From positions 1 to 15,960 of the forward strand of contig JAICJM010000082.1 of the NCBI GenBank assembly GCA_025928435.1: a stretch of 15,960 bases of DNA. The letters are read 5' to 3'. Of this stretch, positions 6,430 to 12,239 are shown piece after piece. The notes under the pieces were generated by a model. That model worked only from the letters and a program-made list of their open reading frames with translations. It did no database searches and was not told where the DNA came from. The position numbers were made by a program, and so were the translations under genes. The DNA is from Thermoleophilia bacterium (GTDB taxonomy: Bacteria; Actinomycetota; Thermoleophilia; Gaiellales; JAICJC01). Position 1 is the stretch's first letter, and every line of letters starts with the position of its first letter.

Positions 6430-7176
6430 ATGAGTCTGCCCGAGATCGCCAGCCGCGCCGAGTGGCTCGCCGCCCGCCGTGATCTGCTCGCCCGTGAGAA
6501 GCAGCTCACGAGCATGCAGGACGCCCTGAACGCCGACCGCCGCCGTCTGCCGATGGTGCGCATCGAGAAGGACTACGTCTTCACGGGCCCGGACGGCGAG
6601 GGCTCCCTCCTCGACATGTTCGACGGCCGGCGCCAGCTGATCGTCCAGCACTTCATGTTCGGCCCCGACTGGGAGAACGGCTGCTCGGGCTGCACGGCGG
6701 GCGTCGACGAGATCTCCGACGGCGTGATCACACACCTGCACGCCCGCGACACGACGTTCGCGCTCGTCTCGCGGGCCCCGATCGCCAGGCTCGAGGACTA
6801 CCGCCGCCGCCGGGGGTGGACGATCCCGTGGTACTCCTCGGACGGCACCGACTTCAACTACGACTTCCACGTCACCCTGGACGAGTCGGTCGCGCCGCTC
6901 GAGGTGAACTTTCGCACGGGGGCCGAGATCGAGACGGCGCCCGCCGCCGCGTGGGTGCTGGAGGCGAAGCAGCCGATCGAGATGCCGGCGGTGAGCGCGT
7001 TCCTGCGCGACGGGGACGATGTCTTCCACACGAACACGACGTACGCGCGCGGAACCGAGTACCTCGCCGCGGCCTACACGTTCCTCGACCTGACCGCCCT
7101 CGGGCGCCAGGAGGACTGGGAGGAGCCGAAGGGACGCGCCGCCGCGCCCCACGACGCGTCCCCCGACTTCTCCTAG
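6430..7176 (+). CDS. DUF899 family protein (thioredoxin-like fold)
   Basis: A 248-aa protein with the family pattern: an N-terminal helical segment (WLAARRDLLAREKQLT), then RRLPMVRIEKDYVFTGPDGEGSLLDMFDGRRQLIVQHFMFGPDWENGCSGCTAGVDE with Cys85-x2-Cys88, and RRGWTIPWYSSDGTDFNYDF. The fold is thioredoxin-like and the CxxC position suggests a redox-active or metal-binding pair, but no reaction is established for the family. A strong ribosome-binding site (GAGGAGGT) precedes ATG 6430. It is 69 nt downstream of the quinone-reductase-like gene and could share its transcript. The convergent cupin gene ends 7 nt after its stop. Confidence 0.9.
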   Translation: MSLPEIASRAEWLAARRDLLAREKQLTSMQDALNADRRRLPMVRIEKDYVFTGPDGEGSLLDMFDGRRQLIVQHFMFGPDWENGCSGCTAGVDEISDGVITHLHARDTTFALVSRAPIARLEDYRRRRGWTIPWYSSDGTDFNYDFHVTLDESVAPLEVNFRTGAEIETAPAAAWVLEAKQPIEMPAVSAFLRDGDDVFHTNTTYARGTEYLAAAYTFLDLTALGRQEDWEEPKGRAAAPHDASPDFS

Positions 7177-7183
7177 GGCCGGT

Positions 7184-7570
7184 TCAGCCGGGCAGCGCGA
7201 CGCCGATCTCGCTGAACGCCGGCGGCGAGTAGGACGCGCCCGGCGTCCCGCCGATCGCGAGCAGCTGGACGGGCTCGGCGCCCGTCGTGATCTGGCGCCG
7301 CTCGCCCGGGCCGACGCGGACAAAGACGCCCGGGACGAGCCGGTGCTCCTCGTCGCCGACGTGCAGCGTGGCGCTGCCGGAGAGGACGGTGTAGACCTCC
7401 TCCTGGCCGTCGTCGGAGTGGTCGTGCTCGGGGTGGTGGAGGAAGTTCGGCGGGAACTGCTCCACCTGCATCCCGAACGCCGAAACGCCCAGGCTGGCAC
7501 GGGCGCGGCAGAACCCGCCGCCGTTCGGCGTGTCGAACTCGTCGATCCGCTTGATCGTGACGTCGGACAT
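7184..7570 (-). CDS. Single-domain cupin protein
   Basis: A 128-aa protein. Cupin motif 1 is visible (HHPEHDHSDDGQEEVYTVLSGSATL, giving the HxH and Glu metal ligands), then GVFVRVGPGERRQI leading into motif 2 with TTGAEPVQLLAIGG. Such small cupins bind a metal and act as dioxygenases, isomerases or sensors; no substrate is indicated. ATG 7570 has a strong GAGGAGG ribosome-binding site 7 nt upstream. The gene lies downstream of the PRC-barrel gene on the same strand (100-nt gap with a GC-rich hairpin). Confidence 0.88.
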   Translation of the reverse strand: MSDVTIKRIDEFDTPNGGGFCRARASLGVSAFGMQVEQFPPNFLHHPEHDHSDDGQEEVYTVLSGSATLHVGDEEHRLVPGVFVRVGPGERRQITTGAEPVQLLAIGGTPGASYSPPAFSEIGVALPG

Positions 7571-7592
7571 GGCGCTCCTCCTCGTGGGTCGT

Positions 7593-7610
7593 CCCGGCCG
7601 GATGGCCGGG
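7593..7610 (-). other. GC-rich hairpin in the leader of the cupin gene
   Basis: CCCGGCC and GGCCGGG form a perfect 7-bp stem with a 4-nt loop. It lies between the PRC-barrel stop and the cupin ribosome-binding site. Without a T-tract it may be a weak terminator of the upstream gene or just leader structure. Confidence 0.3.
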
Positions 7611-7671
7611 CTGGAGGGGAGACGAACGGGCGTCCGCGGAATCGACAGCCCTCGCCGCCCGGACCGCGTCG

Positions 7672-7902
7672 CTACTCGTCGCGCAGCTGGACGATCTGGG
7701 TCGTCGCGTTGATGAGGTCGATCCGGCCGATGGGGATGACCTCGGTCTGGGTGCCGGTGAGCCCGTGGCGCACGACCGCGACGGACTCGGGCGTGTCGAC
7801 GTCGCTGCCGTAGATCAGGTGCGCGACGCGGCCGATCCGGCGCTGGTCGGGGGTGTAGACCGCGAACCCCTCGCAGTTGTGCAGGTCGACCGGCCGGAGC
7901 AT
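7672..7902 (-). CDS. PRC-barrel domain protein
   Basis: A 76-aa protein from ATG 7902, nearly all PRC-barrel: CEGFAVYTPDQRRIGRVAHLIYGSDVDTPESVAVVRHGLTGTQTEVIPIGRIDLINATTQIVQL. PRC-barrels are small beta-rich modules found in photosynthetic reaction centre H subunits, RimM and many short bacterial stress or envelope proteins. The role here is unknown. The start is uncertain: in-frame GTG 7959 would give 95 aa, and neither start has a clear ribosome-binding site. A strong promoter lies at 8034-8063. Confidence 0.72.
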   Translation of the reverse strand: MLRPVDLHNCEGFAVYTPDQRRIGRVAHLIYGSDVDTPESVAVVRHGLTGTQTEVIPIGRIDLINATTQIVQLRDE

Positions 7903-8033
7903 GACCGAGTCTGCAGCGATGTGTCTCAGGAATCCGATCTCGGGCCCCCCTCGCCCCACGTCCCACCGCCGGCGTCCCCGCCCGGCGCCTCGTGCCCTGA
8001 CCCGGCCGGCGTCCCGGCCCAGGCACGCCGGTG

Positions 8034-8063
8034 ATCCTATGCCCGCCGCCGCGGGAACGTCAA
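8034..8063 (-). promoter_or_regulatory. Promoter of the PRC-barrel gene (TTGACG-18-TAGGAT)
   Basis: On the minus strand, TTGACG (8063-8058), an 18-nt spacer and TAGGAT (8039-8034) form the best sigma-70-type promoter in the window. The predicted start near 8027 gives a leader of about 125 nt to ATG 7902, or about 68 nt to GTG 7959. It lies just downstream of the PhyH-like gene's stop. Confidence 0.6.
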
Positions 8064-8068
8064 GCAGC

Positions 8069-8881
8069 CTACCGCAGCGCCGGGGACGACTCCCAGACAA
8101 CCGGGAACAGCGGGTGCTCCATGGCCGCTCCGGCGGGCAGCTCGTCGACCAGCCCCGGGAACGGCGGCGAGGTGCGCCACTCGCGCGGCGCGTGCACGAC
8201 GTCGTCGCCCAGGAACCGGACCGAGAACGCGCGCCGCCGCGTCTGCGAGCCGCCGGCCGCGTGCAGCGTCAGCATGTGGAAGAACACGGCGTCGCCCGGC
8301 TCGAGCGCCCAGCCGACGATTGGAGCCGTCTCCCGGTCGATCTCCGGCAGCTCCTCGAGGCTGCCCTCGGGAAACCAGTGCGCCTGGTCGTCCATGAACG
8401 ACCGCGGCATCAACCACGGCCCCAGGTGGGAGCGGGCGACGAACTCGAGCGTCGCGTCGCGCGGCACCGGGTCGACCGGCATCCACATGCTGCAGGTCTG
8501 CGCCCCGTCGATGTTGTAGTAGGGCTGATCCTGGTGCCAGGGCGTCGGCTGCGCCGTCCCGGCCTCCTTCACCAGCAGGTGGTCGTGGTAGAGCCGGACC
8601 CGCTGCGAGCCCATGAGCGCCCCGGCGATCGCGGCCGCCCTCGACTCGCGGATGAACCGCTCGTACTCGCGGATGCGGTCCCAGTTGCAGAAGTCCTCTA
8701 AGAACCGGCCCGCGTCCTCCTCGCGGCTGGCCACGATGCCGCGCGGGCTGGGGTCGGCGAGGTTGCGCTCGATGCCCTCGGCCACGAGCCCGACCTCGGC
8801 GTCCGAGAACGCGCGGCGCACGCACACCGCGCCGTCGCGGCGGAAGTCGTCGATCAGCGACCCGGGGACGGGCGAAGTCAT
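8069..8881 (-). CDS. Phytanoyl-CoA dioxygenase (PhyH) family Fe(II)/2-oxoglutarate-dependent oxygenase
   Basis: A 270-aa protein. The iron facial triad can be seen as His116-x-Asp118 in TPWHQDQPYYNIDG and distal His207 in FHMLTLHAAGGS, followed by the Arg-rich segment (RRRAFSVRF) that usually holds the 2-oxoglutarate-binding arginine. The N-terminal helices (LIDDFRRDGAVCVRRAFSDAEV) and the GLVDELPAG...HPLFPVVW end are typical of the family. PhyH-like enzymes hydroxylate CoA esters, ectoine or small natural products; the substrate cannot be told here. ATG 8881 is preceded by TACACT 8 nt upstream and no Shine-Dalgarno, so the mRNA may be leaderless. The secreted-repeat-protein gene is divergent, 88 bp away. 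Confidence 0.9.
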   Translation of the reverse strand: MTSPVPGSLIDDFRRDGAVCVRRAFSDAEVGLVAEGIERNLADPSPRGIVASREEDAGRFLEDFCNWDRIREYERFIRESRAAAIAGALMGSQRVRLYHDHLLVKEAGTAQPTPWHQDQPYYNIDGAQTCSMWMPVDPVPRDATLEFVARSHLGPWLMPRSFMDDQAHWFPEGSLEELPEIDRETAPIVGWALEPGDAVFFHMLTLHAAGGSQTRRRAFSVRFLGDDVVHAPREWRTSPPFPGLVDELPAGAAMEHPLFPVVWESSPALR

Positions 8882-8889
8882 GAAGGCCG

Positions 8890-8895
8890 AGTGTA
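8890..8895 (-). promoter_or_regulatory. Candidate leaderless -10 box (TACACT) of the PhyH-like gene
   Basis: On the minus strand TACACT ends 8 nt before the ATG. An AT-rich tract (8911-8924) occupies the -35 area without a clear hexamer. It lies in the 88-bp divergent gap shared with the secreted-protein gene. Confidence 0.4.
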
Positions 8896-8969
8896 GTTCG
8901 CGAGGACAGCTTGAAAATTCTGTAAGTGAAGTCGGGCAGCCGTCGCACCGCAGCCGGAGAACCGGTACG

Positions 8970-10211
8970 GTGCCGCGCGTCTTGCCCCTGCCATCGCGCA
9001 CCCAGCTGCTCCGGTGTGCTGCCCTGACGGCGGCGGCCACGGCGTCTCTTCTGACGGCGGCCCAGCCGGCGTCGGCCGCCCGAACTCCCGCCGTCAAGCC
9101 CCTCCGGGCCTGGCAGGTGCTTGCGCCCGGCTGGACGCAGTCGAACAAGGAGCTCGGCCGCGTCGACGACATCGTCCGCGCCGGCCGCTGGGTCTACCTC
9201 GGCGGCAACTTCACCGTGGTCGGCAATCACAGCGGCGGCGCGAAGACCCGCATGTACCTGGCGGCGGAGCGGGCCGGCACCGGGAAGCTGCGGCGCGCCT
9301 TCCACCCCAAGCTGAGCGGCCGCGTCTATGCGCTGGCCGTCTCGCCCAACCACCGGTTCCTGTACGTCGGCGGGCAGTTCTCGTCGATCGGCGGGCACCC
9401 CCGCCACGGCCTCGCGGCCTTCAATCTGCGCACCGGCCGGCTCGCCCCCCGGATCCCGGATCTCGGCATCACCGGCACCGTGCGCGCGGTCGCGGTCTCG
9501 CGCATGGGCCGCCTCTACATCGGCGGCAGCTTCGGCCACGTCGGCGAGCGGCGGCGCCAGAACCTGGCCAAGCTCGTGATGCACGGCTCGCGCTTCCGCG
9601 TGAGCACGCGCTGGCATCCGACGACGAACCACGAGGTGCGCGACATCGTCCTGTCGGCCCGGACGTCGCGGGTGATCGTCGGCGGCCTCTTCACGTCGGT
9701 GAACGGCCGCTCCGGCCAGGAGAAGATCGCCGCGCTCGGCCAGGGTCGCGGCCGGCTGGTGGGCTGGGCGAGCCATCCCCACTCGGACATCCTCGACCTC
9801 GCCGTCTGCGGCAGGCGCGTCTACGCGGCCGAGGGCGGGCCCGGCGGGACGTCGCTCGCGTACGGGCTCAAGGGCCACCTCAAGTGGTATTACATGACCG
9901 ACGGGAACATCCAGGCGGTCACCTGCCTCGGGCGCCGGGGCGTGTTCGGGATGCACGGCGACTACGTCGCGCCCCGCAAGAACGCAAAGCTGGTCGAGCA
10001 CGGCCACAGCAAGCGCATCGAGCGGCACAAGCTGTTCATGCTCTCGTTCAAGGGCAAGCTCATGGGCTGGAACCCGGATGTGAACTCGAACGCGGGCGTG
10101 CTGGGCGTGTGGGCGCTCGCCGCCGGCCGCGGCAACCTGTACGTCGGCGGCGACTTCACCGGGATCCACGGCGTCGCCCAGCAGCGCTTCGCCATCCTCC
10201 ATCGCCGCTGA
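8970..10211 (+). CDS. Secreted protein with propeller-like repeats
   Basis: A 413-aa protein starting at GTG 8970, with GGAGA 9 nt upstream. The start was chosen because the signal peptide begins there: basic residues (R3, R11, R16), a hydrophobic core (AALTAAATASLLTAA) and a likely cleavage after ASA near residue 35. The mature part contains at least five repeats of the type VYLGGNF/LYVGGQF/LYIGGSF/VIVGGLF/LYVGGDF followed by a loop and a segment like ALNLRTGRL, about 45-60 residues apart. This spacing suggests a beta-propeller-type fold. No catalytic motif is seen. It is probably an extracellular or cell-wall protein of unknown function. It is divergent from the PhyH-like gene. Confidence 0.82.
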   Translation: MPRVLPLPSRTQLLRCAALTAAATASLLTAAQPASAARTPAVKPLRAWQVLAPGWTQSNKELGRVDDIVRAGRWVYLGGNFTVVGNHSGGAKTRMYLAAERAGTGKLRRAFHPKLSGRVYALAVSPNHRFLYVGGQFSSIGGHPRHGLAAFNLRTGRLAPRIPDLGITGTVRAVAVSRMGRLYIGGSFGHVGERRRQNLAKLVMHGSRFRVSTRWHPTTNHEVRDIVLSARTSRVIVGGLFTSVNGRSGQEKIAALGQGRGRLVGWASHPHSDILDLAVCGRRVYAAEGGPGGTSLAYGLKGHLKWYYMTDGNIQAVTCLGRRGVFGMHGDYVAPRKNAKLVEHGHSKRIERHKLFMLSFKGKLMGWNPDVNSNAGVLGVWALAAGRGNLYVGGDFTGIHGVAQQRFAILHRR

Positions 10212-10227
10212 GCCGCCCCCGCGGCGA

Positions 10228-10233
10228 TAGCGT
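10228..10233 (+). promoter_or_regulatory. Candidate leaderless -10 box (TAGCGT) of the small membrane protein gene
   Basis: TAGCGT ends 6 nt before ATG 10240, with no Shine-Dalgarno between. It lies 17 nt after the stop of the secreted-protein gene. Confidence 0.3.
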
Positions 10234-10239
10234 TGCCGC

Positions 10240-10425
10240 ATGCGGCCCGCCCGGCCCCGCTACCGCGCCCGCGGCATCCTCTTCGTGGCGATCTGCCTCG
10301 GCATGCTGGCGATCGCCGTCGCGGCGGCCATGGCCGGGGAGTGGGTCGTGACCCTCGCCGCGGGCGCGATCGGGCTGTGGATGGCCGACTTGGCCCGGCG
10401 CGACCTGGGCCCGCGGCGGGGGTGA
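10240..10425 (+). CDS. Small membrane protein, two predicted helices
   Basis: A 61-aa protein: a basic N-terminus (MRPARPRYRARG), a first hydrophobic helix (ILFVAICLGMLAIAVAAAMAG), a second (EWVVTLAAGAIGLWMADLA) and a basic tail (RRDLGPRRG). By the positive-inside rule both ends face the cytoplasm. No family was recognised and no function can be given. It sits between the secreted-protein gene and the xer gene, all in the same direction. Confidence 0.6.
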   Translation: MRPARPRYRARGILFVAICLGMLAIAVAAAMAGEWVVTLAAGAIGLWMADLARRDLGPRRG

Positions 10426-10442
10426 CCGGGAGGGCACGGCCC

Positions 10443-10471
10443 TTCACCGGCGAATCACGACCCTCTAGAGT
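10443..10471 (+). promoter_or_regulatory. Promoter of the xer-whiG operon (TTCACC-17-TAGAGT)
   Basis: TTCACC (10443-10448) and TAGAGT (10466-10471) are separated by 17 nt. The predicted start is near 10478, about 6 nt before ATG 10484 and about 27 nt before the alternative ATG 10505. Confidence 0.55.
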
Positions 10472-10483
10472 CCGATCCGCACG

Positions 10484-11392
10484 ATGCAGGTAGCCAGCCC
10501 CGTGATGGAGCAGTCCACCGGCGAGCCGTTCGCCGCGTACCTCGACTGGATGCGCGCTCGTGGCGCGTCCCCCGCGACGCTGCGGGCGTACGCCGCCGAC
10601 CTGCGCCAGCTCGGCCGGTGGCTCTCGGCCGCGGACATCGCCCCGGAGGCCGCAGACACCCGCACGTTGCGGCGCTACGCCGCCCATCTGGGGACGCTGC
10701 GCTACGCGCCGGCCACCGCGGCCCGCAAGCTGAGCGCGGTGCGCGGCCTCTACGCGTGGATGCACGACCGGGGGGCGATCGAGCGCAGCCCGGCGACGCT
10801 CGTGCCGGGGCCGAAGCGGACGCGCACGCTGCCGTCCACGCTCTCCACGGCGGAGGTCGAGCGCTTGCTCGACGCGCCCGCCGGCGCCTCGCCGCGCGAC
10901 CTGCGCGACCGCGCCCTGCTCGAGCTGCTCTACGGCTGCGGCCTGCGCGCCGCCGAGGCGTGTGACCTCGACGTGGGAGACGTGCGGCTCGACGCCGAAC
11001 ATGTGCGCGTCACCGGCAAGGGCGGGAAGCAGCGCGTCGTCCCGCTCGGCGGCGCGGCGACGGCGGCACTTCAGCGCTACCTGGCCCGCGGCCGCCCGCG
11101 GATGGCCGCCGGCCCGTCGGGGCGCCTGTTCGTGAGCGTCCGCGGCCGCCCGCTGCATCCGTCGGACGTGCGCCGCAGCCTGCTGCGGGCGCTCGAGCGG
11201 GCCGGCGTCGCGGAGCGCTCGCCGCACGCCCTGCGGCACACGTTCGCGACCCATCTGCTCGAGGGTGGCGCCGACCTGCGCAGCATCCAGGACCTGCTCG
11301 GCCACGCATCGGTCGGCACGACACAGGTATACACCCACGTGAGCGTTCGCCATCTGCGGCGGGCGCACGCGAGCGCGCACCCACGAGCATGA
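10484..11392 (+). CDS. xer: Tyrosine recombinase, XerC/XerD type
   Basis: A 302-aa protein with an N-terminal SAM-like core-binding domain (FAAYLDWMRARGASPATLRAYAADLRQLGRWL, to about residue 105) and a catalytic domain. The active-site residues are visible: Arg155 (GCGLRAAEA), the beta-hairpin Lys (GKGGKQR), His248 and Arg251 (HALRHTFATH), His274 (LLGHASVGTT) and the nucleophile Tyr283 (QVYTHV). Length and motifs fit the host XerC/XerD that resolves chromosome dimers at dif, rather than a phage integrase. ATG 10505 (MEQSTGEPF) is an alternative start, which would shorten it by 7 residues. Its stop overlaps the whiG-like ATG by 4 nt. XerC and XerD cannot be told apart from this alone. Confidence 0.93.
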   Translation: MQVASPVMEQSTGEPFAAYLDWMRARGASPATLRAYAADLRQLGRWLSAADIAPEAADTRTLRRYAAHLGTLRYAPATAARKLSAVRGLYAWMHDRGAIERSPATLVPGPKRTRTLPSTLSTAEVERLLDAPAGASPRDLRDRALLELLYGCGLRAAEACDLDVGDVRLDAEHVRVTGKGGKQRVVPLGGAATAALQRYLARGRPRMAAGPSGRLFVSVRGRPLHPSDVRRSLLRALERAGVAERSPHALRHTFATHLLEGGADLRSIQDLLGHASVGTTQVYTHVSVRHLRRAHASAHPRA

Positions 11393-12183
11393 CGATGACC
11401 GCCGACTCAGTCGACATCTGGACCGAGTACAAGCGCACCGGCGACAAGCGCCTGCGCGACCGTCTCATCCTGACCTACGCGCCGCTCGTGAAGTACGTGG
11501 CCGGGCGGCTGGGGACCGGCCTGCCCGCCCACGTCGACGAGGGCGACCTGGTCAGCTACGGGCTGCTCGGCCTGATGAACGCGATCGAGCGCTTCGACCC
11601 GAACCGCGACATCAAGTTCGAGACGTACGCGATCAGCCGCATCAAGGGTGCGATCATCGACGAGCTGCGCTCCCTGGACTGGGTGCCGCGCTCGGTGCGG
11701 AGCCGCGCGCGCGAGATCGAGCGCGGGGTGGTGGAGCTCGAGCACAAGCTGCACCGCCCGCCGACGGACGAGGAGATCGCCGGCCACCTCGGCATCACCG
11801 AGGAGGAGTTCCAGGACAGCCTGGCCCAGATCTCGCGCTCGTCGGTGGCGGCCCTCGACGAGCTGTGGACGATCTCGTCCTCCGGCGGCGACACCGTCGC
11901 GCTGATCGACACGCTCCAGGACCCGAACGCCGACGACCCGTCGACCGAGATGTCGCGCACGGAGATGCGCGACTCGCTCACGGGCGCGATCGGCCGCCTG
12001 CCCGAGCGCGAGCGCACCGTCATCCAGCTCTACTACTACGAGGAGCTGACGCTGCGCGAGATCGGCGAGGTGCTGGGCGTGACGGAGTCGCGCGTCTCCC
12101 AGCTGCACACCAAGGCGATCCTGCGCCTGAAGGGCAAGCTCTCGGGCAGCCTCGAGCGCGCCTCCGCCGACCGGCTCCGCTAG
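11389..12183 (+). CDS. whiG: RNA polymerase sigma factor, WhiG/FliA (sigma-28) family
   Basis: A 264-aa protein. Region 2 spans about residues 20-105 (LVKYVAGRLGTGLPAHVDEGDLVSYGLLGLMNAIERFDPNRDIKFETYAISRIKGAIIDELRSLDWVPRSVR), with the GAIIDELR segment diagnostic of the FliA/WhiG group. Region 3 follows (to about 180), then region 4 (LPERERTVIQLYYYEELTLREIGEVLGVTESRVSQLHTKAILRLK, about 203-250) with the -35-binding helix-turn-helix. WhiG controls early sporulation genes in Streptomyces and FliA controls motility; in this lineage the regulon is unknown. No anti-sigma gene (FlgM/RsiG-like) is adjacent. ATG 11389 overlaps the xer stop (ATGA), implying translational coupling. The symbol is by family resemblance. 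Confidence 0.93.
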   Translation: MTMTADSVDIWTEYKRTGDKRLRDRLILTYAPLVKYVAGRLGTGLPAHVDEGDLVSYGLLGLMNAIERFDPNRDIKFETYAISRIKGAIIDELRSLDWVPRSVRSRAREIERGVVELEHKLHRPPTDEEIAGHLGITEEEFQDSLAQISRSSVAALDELWTISSSGGDTVALIDTLQDPNADDPSTEMSRTEMRDSLTGAIGRLPERERTVIQLYYYEELTLREIGEVLGVTESRVSQLHTKAILRLKGKLSGSLERASADRLR

Positions 12184-12195
12184 CTCGGCCTGCGG

Positions 12196-12234
12196 TAATC
12201 TGACCTCCACCGACGTCAGACCCGCAGCTGGAGG
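12196..12234 (+). promoter_or_regulatory. Leader of the EF-G-like gene with nested dyads
   Basis: The 56-nt gap after whiG contains a -10-like TAATCT (12196-12201). It also has a dyad TCTGAC/GTCAGA (12199-12204 and 12215-12220) and a second pairing, CCTCCA (12204-12209) with TGGAGG (12229-12234). The second pairing would mask the strong ribosome-binding site GGAGGAG (12230-12236) on transcripts arriving from whiG. The two structures share base 12204 and are mutually exclusive at that point. No T-tract is present. Confidence 0.35.
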
Positions 12235-12239
12235 AGTGC

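Noticed and set aside
5611..7500. Long minus-strand frame of 629 codons
   Set aside because: It is antisense to the quinone-reductase-like and DUF899 genes, which have clear motifs and ribosome-binding or promoter signals; the frame has no recognisable domain.
10484..11392. Tyrosine recombinase as the integrase of a second mobile element
   Set aside because: Length, motifs and coupling to whiG fit the host XerC/XerD; no attachment-site duplication or phage genes are seen beside it.
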